Shown here one piece after another: positions 20,650 through 29,236 of a stretch of 64,000 nt of DNA. Made by a program: the position numbers and the translations under genes. Under the pieces are notes generated by a model, which saw only the letters and a program-made list of their open reading frames with translations, did not search any database and was not told the DNA's origin. The stretch comes from Phenylobacterium sp. (GTDB lineage: Bacteria; Pseudomonadota; Alphaproteobacteria; Caulobacterales; Caulobacteraceae), in the NCBI RefSeq assembly GCF_030651185.1, contig NZ_JAUSCJ010000011.1:62001-126000 (forward strand). The letters are read 5' to 3'. How positions within the stretch are numbered: the stretch's first letter is position 1; each line of letters opens with the position of its first letter.

Positions 20650-21237
20650 CTATTCCCGCATCGCCGCGCTGATCTGGGTGACCACCTCGTCGGGGCCGAT
20701 GCCGAAGGGGATCACCCGGGCGAAGCGGCCCTTGGGGTTCATCAGATAGGCCGGGGTCGGGTGATCCATCAGGTAGTCGGTCCCGGTCCCCGCCTTGCGG
20801 TAGAAGGTCCGGTAGGCCTTGGCGGCCGCGGCCACCTGCTCAGGGGTTCCGGTCAGGCCGATGGTCCCCTTGGGGAAGGCGTCGTTGGAGAGATAGGTGG
20901 TCAGCTGGGCCGGGGTGTCGCGCTCGGGATCGACGCTGATGAACAGGAACTGGACGTCGCGGGCCTTGGGCCCGAGCCGTTCCTGGGCCTGGGCCATCTC
21001 CACCATCGTCGTGGGGCAGACATCGGGGCAGTAGGTGTAGCCGAAGAACACCACGCTCCACTTGCCCTTCAGAACCGCCTCGTCCACCGGCTTGCCGGTC
21101 TGGTCCACCAGCTGGAACGGCCCGCCCACCAGGGCGGTCTGCGGCGCCTTGAACGCGCCGGTCTTCCAGGCCACCGCGCCCAGCATGGCCAGGCTGAGGA
21201 CGGCGCACACGATCACGATCAGGTTGCGGCGGGTCAT
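20650..21237 (-). CDS. Sco1/SenC/PrrC family copper-binding thioredoxin-like protein
   Basis: 195 residues: N-terminal membrane anchor (residues 5-25), then the Sco fold with CPDVC (Cys70, Cys74) and the copper-ligand His159 in LMDHPTPAYL. Sco proteins deliver copper to the CuA site of cytochrome oxidase or act as thiol reductants. It is divergent from regB with 54 nt between start codons. In Rhodobacter the homologue (SenC/PrrC) is also next to regBA, and is linked to redox signalling. Confidence 0.93.
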   Translation of the reverse strand: MTRRNLIVIVCAVLSLAMLGAVAWKTGAFKAPQTALVGGPFQLVDQTGKPVDEAVLKGKWSVVFFGYTYCPDVCPTTMVEMAQAQERLGPKARDVQFLFISVDPERDTPAQLTTYLSNDAFPKGTIGLTGTPEQVAAAAKAYRTFYRKAGTGTDYLMDHPTPAYLMNPKGRFARVIPFGIGPDEVVTQISAAMRE

Positions 21238-21291
21238 GGGTGAACCTTTTGTCTCGTCACGGCGGGCGACTTGCAGGATGCTCCGTCCCCA

Positions 21292-22671
21292 ATGGCGTCC
21301 GTCAAAACCACGACGCCGTCGGGACCGGCATCCGGCCTCGATAGGCAAAGCCCCGCCCAGGCGCAAGACGAGCTGGCCTGGGACATGCGCGGCGCCGGCC
21401 ACGGCCGGCTGCGGATGCGCACCCTCGTCACCCTGCGTTGGACCATAATCCTCGGCGAGGTCGCCGTCCTGCTGATCGGCGGGTTGTTCCTGGGCTTCAA
21501 GGCGCCCTACGCCATCTGCTTTGGCCTGATCGGCGCGGCGGCCTGGATCAACCTGCTCACTGGGGTGGCGTCCCCAGGGCAGAGGATGATCGCCGACTGG
21601 GAGGCCACGGCCCAGCTCGGATTCGATGTCGCCCAGATCAGCGTCCTGCTGTTCCTGACCGGCGGAACGGCAAACCCCTTCATCTTGATGCTGATCGCCC
21701 CGGTCACCCTGGCGGCCGCCACCCTGCCGCTGAAGCCCTTTCTGATCCTGGGCGGCGCGGCGGTGGGGGCCTCCCTCGCCCTGGCCTTCTTCCACCTGCC
21801 CCTGCCCATGCGAGGTCCCAGCGTCAGCTTTTCGCTGATCTATATGCTCAGCTGTTCGGCGGCCAACGTGGCGGGAATCCTGGTGATCGCCAGCAGCGTC
21901 CGCCAGGCCGCCCAGGAGTCCGCCCGCATGGCGCTCGCCCTCGACGTCACCCAGACCGTGCTGTCGCGCGAGCAGCGGCTCTCGGCCCTGGGCGCCCTGG
22001 CCGCCGCCGCCGCCCACGAGCTGGGCACCCCGCTGGCCACCATCGCCATCGTCGCCAAGGAGATGGCCCGCGAGGCGCCCACCCCGCAGGTCAAGGAAGA
22101 CGCCGACCTGCTGATCGCCCAGGCCGCCCGCTGCCGCGAGATCCTGCGCCGACTCACCGACGCCCCGGCCGAGGCCTCCGACGAGGTCCATGAGCGCATG
22201 AGCCTGCTGCAGCTGGTCCACGAGGTGATCGAGCCCCATGCCGGGGTGAAGGGGGTGCGGGTCGAGGCCATCGTCAGCGGCGCGGCCGGCGCCCAGTCCC
22301 CCGACATCTGGCGGATGCCCGAGGTGCTGCACGCCCTGACCTCCTTCGTGGAGAACGCCGTCGACTTCGCGACCTCCGAGGTGCTGATCACCGCCCGCTT
22401 CGACGCCCAGAACGTCTCCATGGAGGTCCGCGACGACGGGCCCGGCTTCGCGCCCGAGGTGCTGGCCAAGCTGGGGGAGCCCTATGTCACCACCCGTCCG
22501 GGGGCGGAGGGCTCGCGCACCGGCCATATCGGCATGGGCCTGGGCTTCTTCATCGCCAAGACCCTGCTGGAACGAACCGGCGCGGCGGTGACTTTCCAGA
22601 ATGGCCGGCCGCGCGGCGCGGTGGTTTCCGCGCGCTGGTCGCGGGCCAAGATCGAGGCGCCCCTGGCCTGA
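21292..22671 (+). CDS. regB: Redox sensor histidine kinase RegB/PrrB/ActS
   Basis: Membrane kinase that senses respiratory redox state and phosphorylates RegA. About six hydrophobic helices (residues 45-205) include the ubiquinone-binding motif GGTANPF. The H-box is AAHELGTPLATI with His242, and the conserved redox Cys281 in AARCREIL is present. The ATPase domain (DDGPGFAP, GMGLGFFIAK) is complete. 459 residues from ATG 21292; TTG 21271 is also in frame. regA follows. Confidence 0.93.
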   Translation: MASVKTTTPSGPASGLDRQSPAQAQDELAWDMRGAGHGRLRMRTLVTLRWTIILGEVAVLLIGGLFLGFKAPYAICFGLIGAAAWINLLTGVASPGQRMIADWEATAQLGFDVAQISVLLFLTGGTANPFILMLIAPVTLAAATLPLKPFLILGGAAVGASLALAFFHLPLPMRGPSVSFSLIYMLSCSAANVAGILVIASSVRQAAQESARMALALDVTQTVLSREQRLSALGALAAAAAHELGTPLATIAIVAKEMAREAPTPQVKEDADLLIAQAARCREILRRLTDAPAEASDEVHERMSLLQLVHEVIEPHAGVKGVRVEAIVSGAAGAQSPDIWRMPEVLHALTSFVENAVDFATSEVLITARFDAQNVSMEVRDDGPGFAPEVLAKLGEPYVTTRPGAEGSRTGHIGMGLGFFIAKTLLERTGAAVTFQNGRPRGAVVSARWSRAKIEAPLA

Positions 22672-22763
22672 ACGAGGTTCGGATTGAACTTGCGTAGGCT
22701 GACGAACGCGACATGATGCCGCAGAGGGCGATACTGACGAACACGACTATCCGGGGTTGCCTA

Positions 22764-23321
22764 ATGACCGATCTCTCCGCCGACATCGCCGCCCTTCCCG
22801 ACAAGAGCTTGCTTGTCCTCGACGATGACGCCCCCCTGCGAACCCGGCTCGGCCGCGCCCTCGAACAGCGGGGCTTCGAGCCTGTGCTGGTGGGCAGCGT
22901 CGCCGAGGCCCTGGCCGCGGTGCGCACCTTCGCCCCGGCCTATGCCGTCCTCGACATGCGGCTGGAGGACGGCACCGGCCTGAAGGTGGTGGAGGCGGTG
23001 CGCGACGCCCGCCCCGACGCCAAGGTCATCATGCTCACCGGCTACGGCAACATCGCCACCGCCGTGGCCGCGGTGAAGTCAGGCGCCATCGACTATCTGT
23101 CGAAACCCGCCGACGCCGACGATGTGGCCCGCGCCCTGCTGGCCCGCAAGGACGAGAGCCCGCCGCCGCCGGACAACCCCATGAGCGCCGACCGCGTTCG
23201 CTGGGAACACATCCAGCGGGTCTACGAGCTCTGCGGCCACAATGTCTCGGAGACCGCACGGCGCCTCAACATGCACCGCCGCACCCTGCAGCGCATCCTG
23301 GCCAAACGCGCGCCGCGCTGA
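22764..23321 (+). CDS. regA: Redox response regulator RegA/PrrA/ActR
   Basis: A receiver domain (phospho-acceptor Asp64 in VLDMRLEDGTGL, LTGYGNIATAVAA, Lys in LSKPAD) is joined by a Pro linker (PPPPDNP) to a Fis-type DNA-binding domain whose end RRLNMHRRTLQRILAKR is almost invariant in RegA. 185 residues from ATG 22764, giving the normal RegA N-terminus; ATG 22713 is in frame but upstream of the conserved part. Expected to control respiration and redox genes. Confidence 0.94.
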   Translation: MTDLSADIAALPDKSLLVLDDDAPLRTRLGRALEQRGFEPVLVGSVAEALAAVRTFAPAYAVLDMRLEDGTGLKVVEAVRDARPDAKVIMLTGYGNIATAVAAVKSGAIDYLSKPADADDVARALLARKDESPPPPDNPMSADRVRWEHIQRVYELCGHNVSETARRLNMHRRTLQRILAKRAPR

Positions 23322-23328
23322 CGCAGGA

Positions 23329-23368
23329 CGTCATCCCGGCCGCAGCGAAGCGGAGAGCCGGGATGACG
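23329..23368. repeat. GTCATCCCGG/CCGGGATGAC intergenic repeat, short copy
   Basis: A 40-bp inverted repeat (arms CGTCATCCCGG and CCGGGATGACG) between convergent regA and mmcB. Related copies lie at 34892, 39570, 42569 and 43510. It could act as a bidirectional transcription or mRNA end. Confidence 0.6.
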
Positions 23369-23376
23369 GTGTACGC

Positions 23377-23841
23377 TCAAGCCTCCAGCAGCGTGCCCAC
23401 GCCGCCGGCCGCCCGTAGGGCGGCGAGGCGGGCGAAGGCGATGGTGAGCGCCTTGCGCCTGGCCCCCGCCAGGGGAACGCTGGGCGCCTCGCGCAGCACC
23501 GCGCCGCCGAAGCCGTCGCAGACCACCAGGCCCGGCTCCTCGGGCAGGATGTCGCGGGGAAACTCCGGGGCCACGGCGAAGGCGAAGGTGTCGCAATAGG
23601 GCATGTACTCATGCCACTTGCGGTCCACCCGGAAGTCCTCCAGTCCCGACTTCACCTCGATGATCAGGATGTGGCCCTTGCGCGACAGGGCCATCAGGTC
23701 GGCGCGCCGCCCATTGGGCAGGGTCACCTCGGCCAGGGGCGCATAGCCCAGGTCGATCAGCAGCCGCGCCGCGCCGCGCGTGACGGCGTTTGTGATCTGC
23801 GGCCGGGTGACGGTGACCAGGGTGGCGACGGTGACGTCCAT
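23377..23841 (-). CDS. mmcB: MmcB family DNA repair protein
   Basis: 154 residues from ATG 23841 (DUF1052/MmcB). The restriction-endonuclease-like core is visible: Glu in APLAEVTLPNGRRADLMAL and the segment ILIIEVKSGLEDFRVDRKW fit a D-(E)xK nuclease fold. MmcB was named for its mitomycin-C response in Caulobacter. A perfect SOS box sits 11 nt upstream of the start codon, so LexA control is very likely. Confidence 0.9.
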   Translation of the reverse strand: MDVTVATLVTVTRPQITNAVTRGAARLLIDLGYAPLAEVTLPNGRRADLMALSRKGHILIIEVKSGLEDFRVDRKWHEYMPYCDTFAFAVAPEFPRDILPEEPGLVVCDGFGGAVLREAPSVPLAGARRKALTIAFARLAALRAAGGVGTLLEA

Positions 23842-23852
23842 GGCCAATTCTT

Positions 23853-23867
23853 GTTCCGGCTTCGTTC
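23853..23867. promoter_or_regulatory. LexA (SOS) box GTTC-N7-GTTC upstream of mmcB
   Basis: GTTCCGGCTTCGTTC is an exact match to the alphaproteobacterial LexA operator GTTC-N7-GTTC. It lies 11 nt upstream of the mmcB ATG, between mmcB and the lipocalin gene, where LexA would block transcription of mmcB. Confidence 0.85.
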
Positions 23868-23880
23868 CGGACGCAAGGAC

Positions 23881-24408
23881 CTAGTTGCGCGCGGGCTGCG
23901 GGAATTCCAGGCGGCTGACGTCGTAGCCCAGCTGCCGGACGCGGGCGACCGCCTGGGCCTTGGCCGAGGCGCTCAGCGTCGGGCGTTGGGACATCAGCCA
24001 CATATAGTTGCCGTTCGGAGTGCCCAGGATCAGCCAGTCGGACTTGTGTTCCAGCACCCAGTATTCCTGGCTCAGCATGCCGCCGAAGAAGCTCATCTTG
24101 ATGCGGGCGTTGGTCTTGGGATCGATGACCTTGGCCTTGGCCTTCCACTCGGTGGCCGGCTGGGTCAGCCCGCCCTTGTGGCAGGCCTGGACCACCGAAT
24201 AGCCGTCGCCGGCCCGCACCCAGTCCGAGGTGCCGCCCTGACAATCCTTCTGGGTCTTGTTGGGCAGGCGGGCGACCTCGTACCAGCGGCCCGTCATCTT
24301 GGTCAGCTCGATGCGGTTGTCCGGCGGCGAGGGGGCCGCGAAGGCGGGGGCCGCCCCGAGCAGGGCGGCGGCGGCGGCGAAAAGGGTGGCCAAGGAACGC
24401 ATGGTCAT
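23881..24408 (-). CDS. Lipocalin family protein (Blc-like)
   Basis: 175 residues: signal peptide (about 1-25, no lipobox Cys), then the lipocalin signature MTGRWYEVARLPN, Cys pair (KDCQGG, QACHKGG), VIDPKTNARIK and LGTPNGNYMWLMSQRP. Bacterial lipocalins bind fatty acids or lysophospholipids in the envelope. Soluble periplasmic rather than lipid-anchored. Confidence 0.9.
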   Translation of the reverse strand: MTMRSLATLFAAAAALLGAAPAFAAPSPPDNRIELTKMTGRWYEVARLPNKTQKDCQGGTSDWVRAGDGYSVVQACHKGGLTQPATEWKAKAKVIDPKTNARIKMSFFGGMLSQEYWVLEHKSDWLILGTPNGNYMWLMSQRPTLSASAKAQAVARVRQLGYDVSRLEFPQPARN

Positions 24409-24542
24409 GATCGCTAACCGTTACCCGCCGATTGTGAAACTTCAAACGCCCCCGGCGCGAACCGGCGGCGCGGAATGTTCAACAGCACGAATTAGACCAT
24501 TTCCCGGCAGCTAAACCATACAGAACGCTCGGTTTCCGCGAC

Positions 24543-24562
24543 AAAACGCCCGGCGGCGGGCG
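24543..24562 (-). terminator. Probable terminator after the 24611-25321 gene
   Basis: On the minus strand CGCCCG-CCGC-CGGGCG is followed by TTTTG. The stem is short (6 bp) but fully GC, 48 nt after the methyltransferase stop codon. Confidence 0.5.
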
Positions 24563-24610
24563 CCGCGGCCCGGGGCGGCGTGCCGTTATCGGACGGGCGG
24601 CGGGGGCCCC

Positions 24611-25321
24611 TCAACCCTTGGTGGCCAGCACGTCGAACCGGTAGTGGGCGGTGAACCGGCCGGGATCGACGCGGAACGCCACGCCGTAGCCGTGCTCCTC
24701 CAGCACGCCGCGCAGATGATCGCGGCTCCACCAGGTCCCCAGGGCCTCCTGCCCCGCCGCGCGGCGCCGCTCGAACTCCGCCCAGCGCTCGGGCGTGTCG
24801 TAGAAGGCGCCCAGCCGGTCGACGTCGGGAATGTCGGTGAGGAACAGGGTCATCCCCCGCCCCGCGCAGGCCTCGATGTTGCTCAGCAGCGTCCGCAGCA
24901 TCGCCTCGTCGAAATATTGCAGCCCCTGGTTCATCACCACCTTGTTGAGGCCCGGCGCGGGAAAGTCCCCCGGCCCGATCTCGTGGGCGCCGCGCGCCAC
25001 ATAGGTGATGTTGGCGCCGCCATAGTCGCGCCGGGCCACCGCGATCAGCTCGCGGGAATAGTCGATCCCCACCACGGCCGCGCAGGCCGCCGCCAGCCGC
25101 ACGGTCACCAGGCCGTTGCCGCAGCAGAGGTCGGCCAGCACGTCGGAGGCCCGCAGGTCCAGGGCGTCCTCGATGGCGGCCACCAGCCGGTCCATCTGCG
25201 CGGCCTCGATGGGGCGGCCCCCCACCGTCCGCCCCACCTGGGCCAGGGGCTCGCCCGGCAGCGGCTCGCCGCCGTCCCAGTGGCCGCGCCAGTCGCGGTC
25301 GGTGGGCAGGGTGCCGGCCAT
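24611..25321 (-). CDS. Class I SAM-dependent methyltransferase
   Basis: 236 residues. SAM-binding motif I is VLADLCCGNGLVTVRLA, motif II VVGIDYS, and a later motif VVMNQGLQYFD marks the active side. No substrate-specific feature was recognised. The stop codon of the DUF885 gene lies beyond its start, so the two are separate but adjacent: the DUF885 stop at 25323 is only 1 nt before the start at 25321, suggesting co-transcription. Confidence 0.8.
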   Translation of the reverse strand: MAGTLPTDRDWRGHWDGGEPLPGEPLAQVGRTVGGRPIEAAQMDRLVAAIEDALDLRASDVLADLCCGNGLVTVRLAAACAAVVGIDYSRELIAVARRDYGGANITYVARGAHEIGPGDFPAPGLNKVVMNQGLQYFDEAMLRTLLSNIEACAGRGMTLFLTDIPDVDRLGAFYDTPERWAEFERRRAAGQEALGTWWSRDHLRGVLEEHGYGVAFRVDPGRFTAHYRFDVLATKG

Positions 25322-25322
25322 C

Positions 25323-27137
25323 TCAGGCCTGGGCCTTCACCCAGCGGCGGACCCGGGTCTCCAGCACCGGCAGCGGCAGGCTGCCGGCCCCCAGCACCAG
25401 GTCGTGGAACCCGCGCGGGTCGTACTTGCCGCCCAGCGCCCCGCGCGCCTCCGCCCGCAGCGCCAGGATCCTGGCCTGCCCCACCATGTAGGAGGTCGCC
25501 TGGCCCGGCATGACGAAGTAGCGGCGGATCTCCGAGGCGATCTTGCCCACCGGCTGCGGCGAGTTGGCGGCGTAGAAGGCCGTGGCCTGTTCCTCGCTCC
25601 AGCCCTTGGCGTGGATTCCGGTGTCCACCACCAGCCGGATCGCCCGCCAGATCTCGCGCCCCAGCCGCCCGAAGTCGCTCACCGGGTCGGCATAGAACCC
25701 CATCTCCTTGGCCAGCCGCTCCACATAGAGCCCCCAGCCCTCGACATAGGCGCCGTAGGTATACTGGGTGCGGAACACCGGCAGGCCGGTCAGCTCGGCG
25801 GCCAGCGAGAGCTGCAGGTGATGCCCCGGCCAGCCCTCATGATAGGCCGTGCCCTCGATCTCATACAGCGGCGTGGCCCGCACATCGGCCAGGTGGACAT
25901 AGAACACCCCGGGCCGCGAGCCGTCCGGCGCGCCCGTGGCATAGTGCGCCGCACCGCCCGGCTCCTCGCGGAACGCCTCCACCCGCTTGACCACCAGGTC
26001 GGCCTTCGGCAGCCGCCCGAACATCTCCGGCAGCCGGGCCTTCATCGCGGTCAGATAGCCCTGCGCCAAGGCCAGGTACTTGGCCCGGCCCGCCTCGTCG
26101 TTGCTCACATAGAACCGGTCATTGGTCCGCAGCTCGACGAAGAACGCTTCGAGCGTCCCTGAGAAGCCGATCTTGCCCTTCAGCACCTCCATCTCGCCCC
26201 GGATGCGCGCCACCTCCGACAGGCCCAGCGCATGGATCTGGTCGGCGGTCATGTCGGTGGTGGTCTGCTGGCGCAGCATGGCCTGGTAATAGGCCGCCCC
26301 GTCCGGCAGGGCGCCCGCCCCCTGCGGCGAGGCCGAGGCGTTCCCCCGGTCGGCCGCCAGCCAGGCGCCGACGCGGTCATAGGCGGGCTTCATCGACCCC
26401 GTCATGGCCGAGGCCGCCCCGGTCACGAAGGCCTGCTCCTGGGCCGCATCGATCTTGCCCGCCGTCCGCAGCGACGCCGCCTTGGCCTTGGCGTCGGCGA
26501 ACAGGGCGCAGTCGGCGCCGGCGCCGAAGGGCGCCCCCGTGGTCAGCCGCGTCACCTCGCTGGCCGCCTGGTCATAGGCGAACCGCGGCGCCCGCACCCC
26601 GGCCTTCGCCGCCGCCTGGGCCTTGGCCAGCTCCACCGCCATCGCCGGCCCGATGGCCGCGATCCGCGCCACATAGGCGGCCATGTCGGCGGCGCTATCG
26701 ACGCGGTGGGCGTTGATCATGAAGTTGGGCAGGCCGGTGTGCAGGCCGTTGCGGTCGAACACATAGCCATGCCCCCGCCAGCGATAGGCCTCCTCGGCGC
26801 GGACCAGGGCCAGGAGCCAGATATCGAACGACGTCCGCGCATCTTCCCCGAGCTTGCCGGGATCGAACCGACGCTTCATCTCCGCGACGCTCCGCCGCCG
26901 CCAGTCCAGCCGGGCGGCCTGGGCGGCCTCACCCTGGTCGGTGAGCCTGTCATTGGCGGTCTTGCGCCCCAGCCGCGTCAGGCGCTCGGGGTCGAGGGCC
27001 AGTTCCTGCTCAAAGGCTTCGTCGAGATAGGCGGTCAGGGCGGCGTCGAGATCGCCGGCCGCCGCCGCCGCCCGCGCGGAGGAGGCCACCGCCGCGCCCG
27101 CGACCCCCAGTCCGAAGTCACGCCGTGAAAGCCGCAT
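25323..27137 (-). CDS. DUF885 family metallo-hydrolase, Tat-exported
   Basis: 604 residues from the ATG at 27137. The N-terminus MRLSRRDFGLGVAGAAVASS is a twin-arginine signal peptide. The DUF885 core contains HEGWPGHHLQ (His433 region), which resembles an HExxH-type zinc site with Gly/Trp substitutions, and YTYGAYVEGWGLYVE. These proteins are predicted carboxypeptidase-like enzymes of the periplasm. Catalytic activity not proven. An overlapping longer frame upstream to 27746 is antisense noise. Confidence 0.85.
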   Translation of the reverse strand: MRLSRRDFGLGVAGAAVASSARAAAAAGDLDAALTAYLDEAFEQELALDPERLTRLGRKTANDRLTDQGEAAQAARLDWRRRSVAEMKRRFDPGKLGEDARTSFDIWLLALVRAEEAYRWRGHGYVFDRNGLHTGLPNFMINAHRVDSAADMAAYVARIAAIGPAMAVELAKAQAAAKAGVRAPRFAYDQAASEVTRLTTGAPFGAGADCALFADAKAKAASLRTAGKIDAAQEQAFVTGAASAMTGSMKPAYDRVGAWLAADRGNASASPQGAGALPDGAAYYQAMLRQQTTTDMTADQIHALGLSEVARIRGEMEVLKGKIGFSGTLEAFFVELRTNDRFYVSNDEAGRAKYLALAQGYLTAMKARLPEMFGRLPKADLVVKRVEAFREEPGGAAHYATGAPDGSRPGVFYVHLADVRATPLYEIEGTAYHEGWPGHHLQLSLAAELTGLPVFRTQYTYGAYVEGWGLYVERLAKEMGFYADPVSDFGRLGREIWRAIRLVVDTGIHAKGWSEEQATAFYAANSPQPVGKIASEIRRYFVMPGQATSYMVGQARILALRAEARGALGGKYDPRGFHDLVLGAGSLPLPVLETRVRRWVKAQA

Positions 27138-27301
27138 CGGAAACTCCCTGCCAAACCAAGGGCCGATCCTAGTCGGCTTGTCGGCTCCGCGACAACGGGC
27201 CCCGGCCCACGCAGGCGTGGTTTGACAGGCCGGGCGCCTGATGCCTGAATGGCCCGATGTTCTCCCGACCGTCCTTCCGGCGTTTTCGCCACCACGGCGG
27301 C

Positions 27302-27317
27302 AGCCTGCTCGCAGGCT
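27302..27317 (+). repeat. Small hairpin in the rnk leader
   Basis: AGCCTG-CTCG-CAGGCT, followed 5 nt later by a larger GCCCCG...CGGGGC pairing, in the 288-nt gap between the DUF885 gene and rnk. No T-tract follows. It may be a leader structure. Nothing else was recognised in this gap. Confidence 0.35.
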
Positions 27318-27425
27318 CCTAGCCCCGGATTCCAACGGCTCGCCCGCGAGTTCGGGGCCTTTCTGAAAACCTGACCTTGCCGCCGACCCTGTCGGCCCGC
27401 GCCGCCGCGCGCCCGGAGACCTCCC

Positions 27426-27806
27426 ATGCCGTCCAAGACCCCTGCCCGTCCGCCCATCCAGCTCAGCGAAACCGACGCCGACCGCCTGTTCCTGCTGCTC
27501 GACCGCGCCCCGGCCGACGGCGGGCGCCTGCGCGAGGAGCTGGAGCGCGCCCAGGTGCGAGCCAAGGTCCCCGACACCGTGGTGGCCATGAACTCGACGG
27601 TGGAATTCCTCGACGACGCCCACGGCGAGACCCGCACCGTCCAGCTGGTCTATCCGGGGCAGGCCGACATCGCCGTGGGCAAGGTCTCGGTCCTCAGCCC
27701 CGTGGGCGCCGGCCTGCTCGGCCTGAAGGCCGGCCAATCCATCCACTGGCCCGACCGCGACGGCCGCTTGCGCGCCCTCCGCGTCCTGAAGGTCAGCCGG
27801 GGGTAG
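27426..27806 (+). CDS. rnk: Nucleoside diphosphate kinase regulator (Rnk, GreA/GreB C-terminal type)
   Basis: 126 residues: short N-terminal helix pair followed by the GreA/GreB C-terminal FKBP-like domain (VAMNSTVEFLDD, VQLVYPGQADIAVGKVSVLS, GAGLLGLKAGQSIHW). Rnk proteins bind RNA polymerase near the secondary channel. It converges with the secretin-like gene. Confidence 0.88.
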   Translation: MPSKTPARPPIQLSETDADRLFLLLDRAPADGGRLREELERAQVRAKVPDTVVAMNSTVEFLDDAHGETRTVQLVYPGQADIAVGKVSVLSPVGAGLLGLKAGQSIHWPDRDGRLRALRVLKVSRG

Positions 27807-27823
27807 GGGGCGACGGCGCGGGC

Positions 27824-29236
27824 CTAGCCGGGACGGCCGATCCTGGCGATCAGGGCGTCGAGGCCGGGGTCCGGGGTGTCGGAGGGACGTTCCCCATAGA
27901 CGCCGGCCGGGAGAAGCGGGGCGCCGAACAGGCGCAGGGCCAGGGCCGCGTCATCGGGGACGGGCGCGCCCGCGTCGTCGGGGCGCCGGACAGAAATCAG
28001 CGCCAGGACATTGCGCACCGTGGAGAGGGCGGACTTGGCCGAGGTTCCCGGCAGGGGAACCGCCACCACCGAGCGCTTGGCTTCGGTGGTGCGGGTCAGC
28101 GCCCCCAGGGAGCCGATCAGCACCGTCTTGTCATAGGGCACGCGGACCGGGACCTCGATACGGGTCTTTTCGGTGTTGAGCAGGCTGGCGCCGCGGCCGC
28201 TGCTGGCCTCGCTCTGGGCGCTGATCTTGGAATATTCGAGCACCACCGTCAGATCGGCATGGTCGCGGCCGATGGCGTCCGGCGTGACATTGATGCTGAT
28301 CCCGACCTCCCGCTCGATCGGGTCCTGATCGTCGCCGTGGGGCACGATCAGCACCGACCCGCCCTCGAGGAATTTCGAGGTCTTGCCCAGGCGCGCCAGC
28401 ACCAGGGGGCTGGCCTCCAGGGACACCCGGCCCACATCGCGGGTGGCCAGGTTGAGGGAATAGGTCACCCCCGACAGGGTCACCGCCACATTGCCCGTCG
28501 TGCTGGAGCCGGAGTCGCCATAGCTGTAATTGACCAGGGAGCCGCCGAAATTGATCGACAGGCTGTCCAGCAGGCTGATGCCGCTGCCCAGCGCGGCGGT
28601 GCGCGCGTCGCGGATGATATAGGCCTCGATCACGATGTTCTGGTCGCTGTCGGCGCCTGAGGCCGCGGCGGGCGGCGGCGGGGCGGCCGGGGCGGGCCGC
28701 CAGTTGGACTCTCCGGAAAAGGCGCGGTCGAGGAAGGGGCTGCCCTGGCCCGCCGACACCGCGCCGGCATAGGCCTGCCGCGCCAGTTCGGGCCGCTGCG
28801 CGCGATAGGCCGCCAGGGCCAGCGGCAGGGCCAGGTCCCCCACCTTGCCGCGGCGATCGGCCGCCGTCGCCAGGTCCCCCAGGGCCTCGTCAAATTCTCC
28901 TAGCCGGTAGTGGGCCGCGGCCAGGCCCACCAGGGGCTCCCACAGGTCCGGCGCCAGGCGGGCCGCCGTGCGGAAGCCGCTCTTGGCCAGTTCAATGTCG
29001 CCGGAGGTGGCGCCCGGTTGCGCCAGCAGCCCCTGCGCGGTCCACATGTGGGCGCGGGCGTTGAGCGGATCGCGGCGGACGGCCTCGAAGCCCTGAGGCC
29101 CGGCTGGATCGCCCACCAGGGTCATGGCGTGGTCGAGACGGGCCGAGGCGCAGCCGGCCAGCAGGCCGCTGAGCCCCAGGATGGCGGCCACGCGCGCGCG
29201 CGGGAAGACGCCCTGCCGCCCCTGCAACTTGATCAT
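27824..29236 (-). CDS. TPR-plus-secretin-domain lipoprotein, coupled to bufC
   Basis: 470 residues. The lipobox LAGC puts the acylated Cys at residue 29, so it is an envelope lipoprotein. Residues about 45-165 are TPR-like helices (DPLNARAHMWTAQGLL, GEFDEALGDLATAA). After a Pro/Ala linker (170-195), residues 200-420 look like a type II/III secretin domain: QNIVIEAYIIRDA, FLEGGSVLIVP, VGISINVTPDAI, and the closing TRIEVPVRVPYDKTVLIGSL. The N0-N3 ring domains are missing, and no other secretion gene is near. Its ATG overlaps the bufC stop (ATGA), so it belongs to the bufferin operon. A role in exporting or docking the bufferin is only inferred. Confidence 0.7.
   Translation of the reverse strand: MIKLQGRQGVFPRARVAAILGLSGLLAGCASARLDHAMTLVGDPAGPQGFEAVRRDPLNARAHMWTAQGLLAQPGATSGDIELAKSGFRTAARLAPDLWEPLVGLAAAHYRLGEFDEALGDLATAADRRGKVGDLALPLALAAYRAQRPELARQAYAGAVSAGQGSPFLDRAFSGESNWRPAPAAPPPPAAASGADSDQNIVIEAYIIRDARTAALGSGISLLDSLSINFGGSLVNYSYGDSGSSTTGNVAVTLSGVTYSLNLATRDVGRVSLEASPLVLARLGKTSKFLEGGSVLIVPHGDDQDPIEREVGISINVTPDAIGRDHADLTVVLEYSKISAQSEASSGRGASLLNTEKTRIEVPVRVPYDKTVLIGSLGALTRTTEAKRSVVAVPLPGTSAKSALSTVRNVLALISVRRPDDAGAPVPDDAALALRLFGAPLLPAGVYGERPSDTPDPGLDALIARIGRPG

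Noticed and set aside
21238..22527. Long upstream extension of the Sco frame
   Set aside because: The part beyond the Met at 21237 is antisense to regB and codes for low-complexity Gly/Gln-rich sequence. The signal anchor starts at 21237.
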